A stretch of 64,000 bases of DNA, from contig CALXPL010000002.1 in assembly GCA_944390275.1 (NCBI GenBank), positions 1 through 64,000 of the forward strand, read 5' to 3'. Below, in pieces: positions 7,750 to 16,318 of this stretch. The notes under the pieces are model-generated. The model did no database searches and had not been told where the DNA came from. It saw nothing but the letters and a program-made list of their open reading frames with translations. The DNA comes from an uncultured Alphaproteobacteria bacterium. Its GTDB lineage: Bacteria; Pseudomonadota; Alphaproteobacteria; RF32; CAG-239. The translations under genes were made by a program, and so were the position numbers. The number at the start of each line of letters is the position of its first letter. Position 1 is the stretch's first letter.

Positions 7750-8543
7750 TGTCATACCTATCTCCCAATTTAACAAATTTAATTTCAGCAGTAAAAAAAG
7801 CCGCAACATCATTAAACAGGGATTTTGGCGAAATAGAAAAATTGCAATCATCTGTAAAGGATTATAAAAATTTTGTAGCAAACGGTTATAACAAAGCAGA
7901 GAGAACATTAAGGCAAGAATTGCAAAAACTTCGCCCCGGCTATGTATTTGCAGAAGATGGTAAGAACAGGCCGCAAGGTGGGTATTTTGTGATATCTCCT
8001 ATAAGCGGAATGAATAATTTTATTCATGGAATCCCATGTTTTTCAATGACAGTAGCAATGTGTGAGAATAATACCATATTAGCGGCAGTTATTTATAATC
8101 CTGTAACCGATGAAATGTTTTTTGCAGAAAAGGGAATGGGAGCCTATAAGGAGGGTTTTCGCAATCATGAACGATTAAGAGTTTCATCACGCAAAGAACT
8201 TCCCGAGTCGTTAATAGCAATGGAAGTTTCATCTCATGATGAATATAAATTATTGCAAAATAAAATAATTTCAGAAGTTAGAGGCATAAGAACAAGTGGA
8301 GATACAAGTCTTGACTTAGCCTATGTTGCTTCTGGAAAAATAGATGCATTTATTTCATATGCTCAAAATCCAACAGATATAACAGCGGGAATTCTCTTAG
8401 TAAAAGAAGCCGGAGGCTATGTTTATGATATAAATCAAAAAGATATCAGAACAGAAGATATAAGTGCGGTAATTTCTTCGGGAGATATTATTGCTGTTAA
8501 TGCAAATTTAAATAACAAATTATATGATTTAATTAGTAAGTAA
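7749..8543 (+). CDS. SuhB/inositol monophosphatase homologue with degraded metal site
   Basis: 264 residues, full length for the inositol monophosphatase fold. The family hallmark D-P-L-D-G-T is replaced by S-P-I-S-G-M at residues 83-88, so both metal-binding aspartates are serine. The neighbouring NNFIHG is intact. The first motif is partly kept (AED, residues 68-70), and the C-terminal motif TDITAGILLVKEAGG with Asp210 is kept. Loss of two metal ligands predicts no phosphatase activity. E. coli SuhB has a separate role in rRNA transcription antitermination with NusA that does not need catalysis, so a structural or RNA polymerase-linked role is plausible here. Coupled to efp. Confidence 0.85.
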   Translation: MSYLSPNLTNLISAVKKAATSLNRDFGEIEKLQSSVKDYKNFVANGYNKAERTLRQELQKLRPGYVFAEDGKNRPQGGYFVISPISGMNNFIHGIPCFSMTVAMCENNTILAAVIYNPVTDEMFFAEKGMGAYKEGFRNHERLRVSSRKELPESLIAMEVSSHDEYKLLQNKIISEVRGIRTSGDTSLDLAYVASGKIDAFISYAQNPTDITAGILLVKEAGGYVYDINQKDIRTEDISAVISSGDIIAVNANLNNKLYDLISK

Positions 8544-8564
8544 TCATATTTTAAGGAAAAAAAG

Positions 8565-9470
8565 ATGCGGTTAAAACTATTGTTGTCATTGTCAGTATTA
8601 AGTATAAGCATTTTTTCGCATATAGCCACAAGCTGTGCAGAAGATGATGTTTATATAGATTATTCTGTGTTGAATAGTTTGCAATCCAATAGTTTTTCCG
8701 CACCGGCACAACCTTTGTTTCCGGAGGTAAAAGAAGAAAAAAAAGCTCCTCAAAAAACAAATGTTTCAAAGTCAAAACAGTCTAAAAAGAAAAAATCGTT
8801 AGCCGTAAAAAAGAAAAAAATAGAGGAAGCACCTGAAATAGAATCAAAGAAAGAAGAACCAGAGCAACTATCGGAAGAAATCAAAATTCAAGAACAACAA
8901 AAAAACATAAATACGCTTAAAGCAGCTTTAAAACAAAATTCAGAAGAAACCAATACGGTTTTGCCATCTCAAAATAGTGATAAAATAAGTATTCCGCTTT
9001 CCGTATCGGAAGAAAAACAACCAGAAGAAATAAATACCAAACAAGAAGTTGATAATAGCCCGATGGAAACAAAAATGGTAAATGTTTCATTGAAGCAAAA
9101 TGTATCGGAAAATCAAACGGCTGAATCCGAAATGGGTGAGGATGAAGAGTCGAAAACAGAGGAAAACATAATAAGTAAAACAATTTTATTTTCAGAAGAT
9201 TCATCTGAGTTAACGGATAAGGATAAAACCCAAATAGATAAAATTATTGGAGGATTTAAAGATATAGCTAATAATAAAATAGCCATTACGTCATACAATT
9301 TAGATGACGGAAAAGAAGTATTTTACCGAAAGAAACAGAGTTTGGATAGAGCAATAGCAGTTCGTTCCTATTTATTGGGCAAAGGATATAAAAATTATAG
9401 TATAAAGGTTATTAATATCCCGAGTGGAGATGAACGAGTAAATACGGTAGATATTTTTGAATTAGAATAA
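8565..9470 (+). CDS. Exported protein with C-terminal OmpA-like domain
   Basis: 301 residues. There is a signal peptide (residues 1-28), then a long Lys/Glu/Gln-rich linker (about 45-195) and a C-terminal 100-residue region resembling the OmpA peptidoglycan-binding fold. Its strand-helix start is ILFSEDSSELTDKDKTQIDK, and RAIAVRSYLLGKGY corresponds to the family R-A-x-x-V-x-x-Y-L-x-x-x-G. The classic N-x-x-L-S-x-x-R-A motif is weak. It probably tethers an envelope structure to the cell wall. It follows suhB by 21 bases and may be part of the efp-suhB operon. Confidence 0.72.
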   Translation: MRLKLLLSLSVLSISIFSHIATSCAEDDVYIDYSVLNSLQSNSFSAPAQPLFPEVKEEKKAPQKTNVSKSKQSKKKKSLAVKKKKIEEAPEIESKKEEPEQLSEEIKIQEQQKNINTLKAALKQNSEETNTVLPSQNSDKISIPLSVSEEKQPEEINTKQEVDNSPMETKMVNVSLKQNVSENQTAESEMGEDEESKTEENIISKTILFSEDSSELTDKDKTQIDKIIGGFKDIANNKIAITSYNLDDGKEVFYRKKQSLDRAIAVRSYLLGKGYKNYSIKVINIPSGDERVNTVDIFELE

Positions 9471-9576
9471 AAGAGAAAAAAATTAAAAATATGTAAATTA
9501 ATGCTTGCGTTATTAAAATCTCTAATGTATAAAGACACTAAATTTGTAAAAAAATAGAATTTTGGAGAAAATAAAG

Positions 9577-9810
9577 ATGAAAAAAGGAATTCATCCCGAT
9601 TATCATGAAATTACATATGTAATGACAGATGGTACAGAAGTTAAAACAAGATCCACTTGGGGAAAAGCTGGAGATAAAATGAATTTGGAAATAGATCCAA
9701 AATCTCATCCGGCATGGACAGGTATTCATAGAATGGTAGATACAGGTGGTCAAGTATCAAAATTTAATAATAAATTTGGTGCTTTTATGAAAAAGGCAAG
9801 TGCCAGCTAG
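9577..9810 (+). CDS. rpmE: Ribosomal protein bL31
   Basis: 77 residues of the zinc-free (C-minus) type: [20 protein letters not shown], then [16 protein letters not shown], and FNNKFGAF near the end. TGGAG at 9562-9566 places the start at the ATG at 9577. Component of the large ribosomal subunit central protuberance and intersubunit bridge B1. A strong terminator follows. Confidence 0.96.
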   Translation: MKKGIHPDYHEITYVMTDGTEVKTRSTWGKAGDKMNLEIDPKSHPAWTGIHRMVDTGGQVSKFNNKFGAFMKKASAS

Positions 9811-9838
9811 TTAAAAAAGAAGATTATTTATGCTTTAT

Positions 9839-9874
9839 TAACCCAAGTTTTATAGAATAAACTTGGGTTTTTTT
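9839..9874 (+). terminator. Terminator of rpmE
   Basis: Stem AACCCAAGTTT/AAACTTGGGTT (9840-9850 with 9859-9869), an 8-nt loop and a T-run. Confidence 0.92.
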
Positions 9875-9891
9875 GTATCAAAGGAAAAATA

Positions 9892-11535
9892 ATGGTCGAT
9901 ATAACGCACTATGAAGTCTATACAGATAAAGGTGATGGATGGAAATTAGAAGAAAGGTTTCCAGTAGAACAACGTTTAAATGCAGTGAAATATGCCAGGG
10001 ATAGAGAACACGAGAATATATCGGTTAAATTAATTTGTGAAAAATTTGATGTTTTAGATAATAGTTATCAGGAAAGTATAGAATTTGTAAGTTTGGCGCA
10101 GAAGAAAAAAAGCAAGAATATATCAAAAGATTACAATGACTTTTATCAGTCCGAAGGGGAAGAAAGTACAAAATTTCGTAACACTATATATGATGCACTA
10201 AACGAAGAAGAAAACTCATTAGGTTCAATAGTAAAAGCCTTAATAAAATTATTTTTCATAGTCATATTCAGTTTGTTATTTGCGCATATAATAGTTAGTT
10301 TGAGTATGCCGTTGTTGGAGGAATTTATCCCCGAAAAGGCTTCGAAAACATTTTTATTTTTATTCTTTTTTGGACTTTTCCTTATTACAGCAACCCCGCT
10401 AATATTAAAGAAAATACCTTTAAATGTATTCGGATTACGTCGAAAAACAAAAGAAAAAATTGTTCCAGAAAGAAAGTTTCTCAAGAAAGCGCAAAGAATA
10501 TTGCAAATATATAATATAGATGAGCAATTAGAACCAGGAGTAATTCCGACATATCCGGATGCGGATATTGAAGATAAGCACTATATCATAAATTTTTTGA
10601 GTAATATTATAGCAAATTTGGATTCGAAAACACCATTGAACGATGATTTTAACCGTTTTGGAATAAAATTGGTTCTATTTGGTGGTTGTATGGAATTGGC
10701 AAGAATAAAAAAATTAAATATAGCAGAGGCTAACTCACTGTTGAATGAGGCATTTAGTGTTTTAGATGGAAAGAATAGTGAAGTTTCCGAGTTTTATGAA
10801 GCCAAAAGGAGTTATAAAGAAAACAGAGTTGCCATATTTTTAACAGGAGTAGGAGCTCATTTAATGATGCAATTATTAAGAAGAGAGGCTTTAGATAGTC
10901 AAATTTTGCATTTGACATTTTATAAATGGCGACAACAAAACATAATACCTCATCAAGAAGAAATAATAATACCGGAAAAACAACAGAATACAAAAGAAAA
11001 AGAGGAAGTTCGTTCAGAAACACAAGAAAAAGAAGAATCCTATAAAGGGAGTATTTTGAGTTGTCAAACGCGAATTTTACTAAATAATGCAGAAAACAAT
11101 CCAAGGAAAGAAGCAGAAATAAAGCAATCAATAGATAATATAATAAAGAATTTATTAGGAAAATTTGAAGGAACAGAACTAATACAAAGCGCAGAAAGTA
11201 AGTATCGGAGCATAGCATTTTCAGAAGTAAATCAAGCATTGCATTTTGCAATAGAATTTTTAAGAGATTCAGAAATATATGTTAATGAATTAAATGATGA
11301 CGATATTATTATAGCACACAAATTAAATATTGTAGAAGGAGACATAGAAACATATCCAGACAAAAATTCTTTAATATTAGATATATTAGATAACACCTAT
11401 GATGGAGAGGTGCTGATAGAAGGAAAATTGTATGATAGGGGTATTCCGAGCCATTATCAATTAGATTTTCTGGGGGAGAAAAACCTGGAAAGAAGTGAGG
11501 AAAATATTCCTCTTTATAAATTGATAACAGAATAA
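9892..11535 (+). CDS. Membrane protein with N-terminal YEVY domain and cyclase-like C-terminus
   Basis: 547 residues. The N-terminal 65 residues (HYEVYTDKGDGWKLEERF, then E-x-R-L-N-A-V-K-Y-A-R-D) look like a small domain that, from memory, precedes membrane cyclase-like proteins in Rhodospirillales. Two hydrophobic segments follow (about residues 117-142 and 151-170). The C-terminal 160 residues recall a class III adenylate/guanylate cyclase in layout, with a segment resembling G-D-x-x-x-A-x-F followed by A-L-H-F-A-I-E-F-L. However, the metal-binding aspartates and transition-state residues are not recognisable, so it is probably catalytically dead. A regulatory or sensory role is inferred only. 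It is the first gene after the rpmE terminator. Confidence 0.6.
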   Translation: MVDITHYEVYTDKGDGWKLEERFPVEQRLNAVKYARDREHENISVKLICEKFDVLDNSYQESIEFVSLAQKKKSKNISKDYNDFYQSEGEESTKFRNTIYDALNEEENSLGSIVKALIKLFFIVIFSLLFAHIIVSLSMPLLEEFIPEKASKTFLFLFFFGLFLITATPLILKKIPLNVFGLRRKTKEKIVPERKFLKKAQRILQIYNIDEQLEPGVIPTYPDADIEDKHYIINFLSNIIANLDSKTPLNDDFNRFGIKLVLFGGCMELARIKKLNIAEANSLLNEAFSVLDGKNSEVSEFYEAKRSYKENRVAIFLTGVGAHLMMQLLRREALDSQILHLTFYKWRQQNIIPHQEEIIIPEKQQNTKEKEEVRSETQEKEESYKGSILSCQTRILLNNAENNPRKEAEIKQSIDNIIKNLLGKFEGTELIQSAESKYRSIAFSEVNQALHFAIEFLRDSEIYVNELNDDDIIIAHKLNIVEGDIETYPDKNSLILDILDNTYDGEVLIEGKLYDRGIPSHYQLDFLGEKNLERSEENIPLYKLITE

Positions 11536-11605
11536 GCAAGAAAACTTGCATGATGTTTAATTTTGTGATATACTAAAAAGGTATGGAAAACAAGAGGATA
11601 AAACT

Positions 11606-12436
11606 ATGGTAAGTAGTATATCAAGTGCAACAAACGTTGATGATAATGGTGTAAATCACTGGGAAAAGACCGTTACGGATGTCAACGATGTGGATGAAAG
11701 TTTTGCAAACGCAAGAGATTTAGGGTATATGCGTTTAAACTATGCGCGCGTCAGTGCCATAGGAAATTTAGCAAAATATGATACACAAGATATATATAAG
11801 ATACAGGTTCAGTCTAATGGAAAATTAACGATAGGTTTGCGAAGCGGAACAGAAAGTGACGAAGATAGCGTTTTGGATTTATCAGAATATGAAGCAAAAT
11901 TAAATGAATTAAAAAAAATAACAGATCCGGAAGGTTATGCCAAAGAGCAAGAAGAATTAAAGAAAAAAGAAGAAGCCTACGGTTTGTTGGGTTCAGCCGG
12001 AGAGGGATTACAAATACAAGTCTATATGGTAAAGAATGGACGAGAAGTTTTAGTCGGGGATAGTACGGCAGATGTAGATAGCAAAGAATATGCAAATATG
12101 GAAAAGATTCTTAACGGAGAATATCGTGCTCAAAAAGGAGATTATTATATAAAAATAAGCCGTTCCGAAGATTTCGATTCACGAGAAGAAGTCCCATATC
12201 TATTACAAATTAAACAAGGAGAAACATACAAGCACGATTATGTTACGACAGAACAAGCCTCTGATGATACAAAAAACAACAAAAAATCTACAGTTCCCAT
12301 GACAAATGTTAATGGAACCTTGTCATCGGTAAATGCACTGGCAATACAGGCGCAAAGATATCAGACAGCAGCGCAAATGTTAGAAGTCGGATATTTAAAT
12401 ATGGCGAATATTTATAACAATAATAGTAAATTTTAA
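11606..12436 (+). CDS. Unknown protein, possible pre-peptidase-like beta domain
   Basis: 276 residues with no signal peptide or membrane segment. Residues about 25-75 (ANARDLGYM, then Y-D-T-Q-D-I-Y-K-I-Q-V, and GKLTIGLRS) resemble the bacterial pre-peptidase C-terminal-like beta sandwich found in secreted proteins. A Lys/Glu-rich coiled insert (about 90-130) interrupts it. The last 45 residues (LAIQAQRYQTAAQMLEVGYL) form a helix rich in Ala and Gln that recalls the ends of flagellar axial or hook-associated proteins. Lack of a signal peptide plus this helix is compatible with flagellar-type export, which is speculation. A terminator follows. Confidence 0.55.
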   Translation: MVSSISSATNVDDNGVNHWEKTVTDVNDVDESFANARDLGYMRLNYARVSAIGNLAKYDTQDIYKIQVQSNGKLTIGLRSGTESDEDSVLDLSEYEAKLNELKKITDPEGYAKEQEELKKKEEAYGLLGSAGEGLQIQVYMVKNGREVLVGDSTADVDSKEYANMEKILNGEYRAQKGDYYIKISRSEDFDSREEVPYLLQIKQGETYKHDYVTTEQASDDTKNNKKSTVPMTNVNGTLSSVNALAIQAQRYQTAAQMLEVGYLNMANIYNNNSKF

Positions 12437-12467
12437 CAAAAAAATATAAAAAAAACTTGTATAAAAG

Positions 12468-12510
12468 TAAAACATTCTCTATTCTTAGCCCAAGAAGAGA
12501 ATGTTTTTTT
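12468..12510 (+). terminator. Terminator between the 11606 gene and trcR
   Basis: Inverted repeat AACATTCTCT/AGAGAATGTT (12471-12480 with 12496-12505), extended by TTCTT/AAGA, then a T-run. It ends 18 bases before the trcR ATG, so trcR is probably transcribed from a promoter overlapping this region or by read-through. Confidence 0.85.
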
Positions 12511-12528
12511 ATTGAAAGGATATAGAAA

Positions 12529-13068
12529 ATGACAGCGCCTTTAATGCCTAAAGCAACGGCAGTGTGGTTAGTAGAAAACACAACATTAACATTTAAACAA
12601 ATAGCTGATTTTTGTGAATTGCACGAATTAGAAATTCAAGCAATAGCCGATGGAGATGTAGCATTTAATATCATGGGCATTAGTCCGATAGAGACAAACC
12701 AATTAACATTGGAGGAAATAAAACGTTGCGAAAGCGATGAAAACAATACATTAAGAGCCAATGTGATGGAATTAAATGTTAGAGAAAGAAATGCAAAAGC
12801 CAAAAAGGTTTTATCACCTTCACAAAGAAGTGACAAGCCGAATGCAATAGCATGGATAATCAAAAATTGTCCAGAAGTTACAGATAGTCAAATATGTAAA
12901 CTTGTTGGAACAACTAAACCGACAATTCAATCAATTAGAGAAGGAACTCACAAAGATATGGCAAATATCCGAGCTAAAAATCCGGTGGCCATAGGATTAT
13001 GTACAGAAAAGGACTTAGAAAAGGCAATAGCCGTATCCAAAGCCCCAACAAGAAGAAAAAGTAAGTAG
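12529..13068 (+). CDS. trcR: TrcR (DUF1013) RNA polymerase-associated cell-cycle regulator
   Basis: 179 residues, matching the alphaproteobacteria-specific DUF1013 family: MTAPLMPKATAVWLVENT, then F-K-Q-I-A-D-F-C, MGISPIETNQLTLEEI, and LSPSQRSDKPNAIAWI. The second half has a helix-turn-helix-like segment (DSQICKLVGTTKPTIQSI). TrcR in Caulobacter tracks with RNA polymerase and influences cell-cycle promoters and antibiotic tolerance. An AAAGGA ribosome site precedes the ATG. It stands alone between terminators. Confidence 0.93.
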   Translation: MTAPLMPKATAVWLVENTTLTFKQIADFCELHELEIQAIADGDVAFNIMGISPIETNQLTLEEIKRCESDENNTLRANVMELNVRERNAKAKKVLSPSQRSDKPNAIAWIIKNCPEVTDSQICKLVGTTKPTIQSIREGTHKDMANIRAKNPVAIGLCTEKDLEKAIAVSKAPTRRKSK

Positions 13069-13076
13069 AGTAAAGG

Positions 13077-13109
13077 AAAAAACACGGGAAAACATCTCGT
13101 GTTTTTTTT
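13077..13109 (+). terminator. Terminator after trcR, possibly bidirectional
   Basis: Inverted repeat AAAACACG/CGTGTTTT around 13079-13106 with an A-run before and a T-run after. It lies between convergent trcR and the minus-strand gene ending at 13124. Confidence 0.82.
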
Positions 13110-13123
13110 AGTTTGATTTTAAT

Positions 13124-13552
13124 TTATTTTACAAGAAATCGTTCATTAGAGTCCATTTTTTTTAAATCCTCCTCCAGTTCAGGATTAGAAGGAATCACAC
13201 CAGTTAGGGCAACATTTTTAATACTTTGTAAATAGGTATCATAGTTTTGTTTATAACGAGGTGTCTCAGCTAAAGTCTTAAAATCGAACTCAGAAATTTT
13301 TTCATTAGCAGATACTTCTTCGTTTGCTTCAGAAGAAGAAGGATTCTTTTGAATATGTGAAATGGAGGAATTTATTTTAACAACAGAAGAGGAACGAATT
13401 GGAGGAAGTTTTTCTTGAACGTTCAAGGCATTTTGAGGAACAAAAAAATCAGGAGTTAAAGATTTCCTTTGATAAGAAAGGCTAGTTTGAGCCCAAACAT
13501 TTATCGGAAAAGAACAAATAAAGAAGAGTAAGGTAAGCAAAAAATTTATCAT
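13124..13552 (-). CDS. Small exported protein of unknown function
   Basis: 142 residues beginning with a hydrophobic signal peptide (MINFLLTLLFFICSFPINV, likely cut after VWA). The mature part is polar, Ser/Glu-rich and probably disordered until a C-terminal segment with YDTYLQSIKNVALTGVIP and NPELEEDLKKMDSNERF. I recognise no domain. It is divergent from the 13575 gene with only 22 bases between starts, so its promoter must overlap that gene's 5' region. Confidence 0.6.
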   Translation of the reverse strand: MINFLLTLLFFICSFPINVWAQTSLSYQRKSLTPDFFVPQNALNVQEKLPPIRSSSVVKINSSISHIQKNPSSSEANEEVSANEKISEFDFKTLAETPRYKQNYDTYLQSIKNVALTGVIPSNPELEEDLKKMDSNERFLVK

Positions 13553-13574
13553 TTCTGTAACTCAAAATTAATAA

Positions 13575-14285
13575 ATGGAATTTAATATAAGATACATGAA
13601 AAAACTTTTTATTGTATTAATAATTTTAGCAAAAATAAATTTAATTGCGTCAGCAGCGCAGGGGTTATCACCTTGTAATAAATTCAAAAAAAAACCGGAA
13701 ATAGAATTTTACAGTTCATACGGTAAACTCATTTATGATCAGAGCAATAATCAACGACAATTAACGCAGTTAGGTAAAAAATACGGAATAGTTGAACATG
13801 GTTTATTTGCATCAGGATTAGCTACGGTAGGAGTAAATTATCAAGTCTCAATAGATGCAACGGCGCAGATGCTGGAAAACGGAAAATATTGTGTCGTTCC
13901 AGAAAAAGTAAAAGTTTATATAGGTTATCAAAATCCGACAATCTACATGGCAAGTGATTTAAGAGAAGAAAGTTGTGAACAAAATATAGTAAAGCGACAT
14001 GAACAGACACATCAACAAATCAATATTACGGCATTAGAATATTTTTTACCTAAATTTCAAAAATCGGTACGAGCGATATTGAAAGGTATAGAGCCGCAAC
14101 TTGTAAACTCTGAAGAACAAATAGAGCCAAGCATACAATCTCAAACAGAAGTGTATTTAAAAAAAATAGAACCATTAGTCAATTTTTTCAAAGCAGAACT
14201 GTTAAAAGAGCAAGGAAAACTCGATAGAACAGAAAATTACCAATTTGAAGGGAATTTATGCCGCTATTATAAATCACATCATTAA
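13575..14285 (+). CDS. Exported putative zinc protease-like protein (HEQTH)
   Basis: 236 residues. A signal peptide lies at MKKLFIVLIILAKINLIAS. The true start may be the ATG at 13596 where this begins; neither ATG has a good ribosome site. The mature protein contains HEQTH (within VKRHEQTHQQINI), a match to the HExxH zinc-metallopeptidase motif, and several cysteines. Before it is a beta-rich region of about 100 residues (VNYQVSIDATAQMLENGKYC). This layout recalls DUF922-type predicted Zn-dependent proteases. The third zinc ligand cannot be assigned by eye. Its 3' end overlaps the convergent HAD gene by 4 bases. Confidence 0.62.
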   Translation: MEFNIRYMKKLFIVLIILAKINLIASAAQGLSPCNKFKKKPEIEFYSSYGKLIYDQSNNQRQLTQLGKKYGIVEHGLFASGLATVGVNYQVSIDATAQMLENGKYCVVPEKVKVYIGYQNPTIYMASDLREESCEQNIVKRHEQTHQQINITALEYFLPKFQKSVRAILKGIEPQLVNSEEQIEPSIQSQTEVYLKKIEPLVNFFKAELLKEQGKLDRTENYQFEGNLCRYYKSHH

Positions 14286-14965
14286 AAATCACATTTTTTT
14301 AACTGAGAAGGTAAATCTTCCAAGAAAGATTGAATACCTTTATAAGCAGCATCAATATAGGTTTTATCTTTTGCAGAGTTTTGATTATAGTAAATGCGAA
14401 CGGTAGTCATACCGATTTCTTTAGCAAATTCTAAATTTGAATAGCTGTCATCAACAAAGATACAATCTTTAGGAGAAACATCAATTTTTTCACATAATTT
14501 TTTATAGACATCGGCATTTTCGTTCTTTTTATAAGTATTAAAATCTTCAACAGAATAGAAACGCCCTTTAAAGAAGTCATAAAGGCCGATGTGTTTTAAA
14601 ATTTTCTCACACACATCGCGTGTACTTGTAGAAAAAATAAACTGTTTACAGGGAAGTATTTGCAGTTTTTCAAGTAAATGTTCATAAGGAACAATAGGAG
14701 CAATAGGTTTTCTTTTGTGATAAGCAAAAAACATATCTTTAGGAGAAATGCCATAATCACGAACAAAGACTTCGCCGCCGTCTCTGTAAACAAGATAAGA
14801 CTCTTTTACTTTACTTTTAGCATCTTCAAGAGAGAGATTGACCCCCAAATCCTTTACGGCAGCAACAGCAGTTGCTTCATCAAGCATATCGGCAAATTCG
14901 GGAGTGATACGATAAAGAGTATTGTCAAGATCCCAGATAATATTTTTTTTACAAAAGTCCGCCAA
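14282..14965 (-). CDS. HAD-family phosphatase, pyrimidine 5'-nucleotidase type
   Basis: 227 residues. HAD hydrolases remove phosphate from small substrates via an aspartyl-phosphate. Motif I is WDLDNTLY (residues 11-18), motif II FSTSTR, motif III the Lys within the VEDFNTYKK region, and motif IV FVDDSYSNLEFA. The helical cap between motifs I and II and the L-Y-R-I-T sequence match the SDT1/PHM8-like pyrimidine 5'-nucleotidase subfamily. The true substrate is inferred. Confidence 0.82.
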   Translation of the reverse strand: MADFCKKNIIWDLDNTLYRITPEFADMLDEATAVAAVKDLGVNLSLEDAKSKVKESYLVYRDGGEVFVRDYGISPKDMFFAYHKRKPIAPIVPYEHLLEKLQILPCKQFIFSTSTRDVCEKILKHIGLYDFFKGRFYSVEDFNTYKKNENADVYKKLCEKIDVSPKDCIFVDDSYSNLEFAKEIGMTTVRIYYNQNSAKDKTYIDAAYKGIQSFLEDLPSQLKKCDF

Positions 14966-15040
14966 AAGATATCTCCTTAAAATTAAAACATAACAGAAAC
15001 ATTTTAGACGTTAAAAAAACAAAGTCAATAATTTTATCAG

Positions 15041-15076
15041 AAAAAGCCCCTAGGTAAGAAAAACAACCGAGGGGCT
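15041..15076 (-). terminator. Terminator of the lipoprotein gene ending at 15085
   Basis: On the minus strand AGCCCCT pairs with AGGGGCT (15070-15076 with 15045-15051) across an 18-nt loop containing a weaker CGGT/ACCT pairing, followed by TTTTTC. Confidence 0.8.
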
Positions 15077-15084
15077 GAGAAAAA

Positions 15085-15579
15085 TTAGCTATTTTCTATA
15101 GCGTAAATATCAACAATAGACCAATTATCATTGTCATTTTTCATAACATAGATAATTTTTCCGTTGCACAATCCAAACCAGTTACCATTACAAGTACCGA
15201 GAGTAAAAACTTCATATTGATTATTGGGAAGAGGCTTGATTTTCGTAATTTGATAAGATAGTTCTGTTGGACGCCCTAAAAACTCATCTTCCATAAAAAT
15301 GAAATTAGGCATATTATTTTTATGAGCTAAACATTTATCGAGTTTAGGATTGAGAGTACATTGAATAGCAAGGTTAATAGTACAAACAATTTCACTTTTT
15401 TCTGAGCAAGGTTGCTCAGTAGAGTCCAAATTGAAATGAAAAACCTTATCAGAAAAATCCGCAGAGAGCGTCTCAACGTTTTGGGAAAGACTGCTTTGCG
15501 AAGATTGTTTATCATCTTTTTTATCAGAACAAGCAGTAATGAATAAAAAAGCAGAAAGGATTAAAGGTAAAAATTTCAT
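15085..15579 (-). CDS. Lipoprotein of unknown function
   Basis: 164 residues. The signal sequence MKFLPLILSAFLFITAC ends in a lipobox with Cys17, so the mature protein is lipid-anchored. Next comes a Ser/Lys/Asp-rich linker, then a region with six further cysteines that could form disulfides (PCSEKSEIVC, IQCTLNPKLDKC, GTCNGNWFGLC). No family is recognised. The outer-membrane barrel gene ends 13 bases upstream on the same strand, so the two are likely cotranscribed. Confidence 0.7.
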   Translation of the reverse strand: MKFLPLILSAFLFITACSDKKDDKQSSQSSLSQNVETLSADFSDKVFHFNLDSTEQPCSEKSEIVCTINLAIQCTLNPKLDKCLAHKNNMPNFIFMEDEFLGRPTELSYQITKIKPLPNNQYEVFTLGTCNGNWFGLCNGKIIYVMKNDNDNWSIVDIYAIENS

Positions 15580-15591
15580 TTTCTAACCATG

Positions 15592-16152
15592 TTAAAAATT
15601 ATAACGAATACCTGCGGAATATTCCATTAAATGGTCGTAATCATTGATTTGATCCAAAGAGACATAGCGAGCTACGGCTCTAACCGACCAATTGTTATCC
15701 AAAGAATAGATGACGCCCAATCCGGCACGATAACCATAGCCATGGTCATGTCCACCTTTAACAGCAGGATTATTATAAGAAGATTTAAAATCATACAATC
15801 CGATACCTGCCGTTCCCAAAAGAGCAAATTCGCGATTGCAAGTTAAGGGTAAATAACCATAAATATCCAATCCTCCGGCTTGAAAAGAAGATTTAATTTT
15901 ATTTAAATAGTTCCCTTTTTTTGAATCATCAGAATATTGATAAAAGAGTTCAGTTCCGAAAAAACGGTTATAATCTGTTCCGACATTAAGACTAAGAGAA
16001 TTATAATTAGGTCTTAAATTATGAGCAATTCCGTTTGTATAGGCGTAATCAAGGCCGACATAGGGGAGGTAATCAAAATTTTCTTCGGCAGATGCAGAAA
16101 AAGCAGTTAAAGATAGGGCTGTAGCAGCCAAAAGGGATAAATATTTTTTCAT
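15592..16152 (-). CDS. Small outer-membrane beta-barrel protein
   Basis: 186 residues. The signal peptide (MKKYLSLLAATALSLTAFS, cut after ASA) is followed by alternating polar/hydrophobic strands of an eight-stranded OmpA/OmpW-type barrel. Typical features are GLDYAY near the start, YGYRAGLGVIYSLDNNWSVR, and a C-terminal strand ending in aromatic Phe (AGIRYNF), the BAM recognition signature. Function may be adhesion or envelope integrity; the sequence does not say. The 166-base AT-rich gap upstream probably holds divergent promoters. Confidence 0.82.
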   Translation of the reverse strand: MKKYLSLLAATALSLTAFSASAEENFDYLPYVGLDYAYTNGIAHNLRPNYNSLSLNVGTDYNRFFGTELFYQYSDDSKKGNYLNKIKSSFQAGGLDIYGYLPLTCNREFALLGTAGIGLYDFKSSYNNPAVKGGHDHGYGYRAGLGVIYSLDNNWSVRAVARYVSLDQINDYDHLMEYSAGIRYNF

Positions 16153-16318
16153 AAAAACACTCCTTAATAAAAGACATTACAATGTTCATAGAGAAATATA
16201 TATGATATTAATTAATACGATATTAATTAAAATTAAAGCAAATTAAGATAAATATATTGAGAAAGAGAAGAAAAAATGATATAAATATAAAGATAAGAAT
16301 GGAACAAGGGCAACGGCC

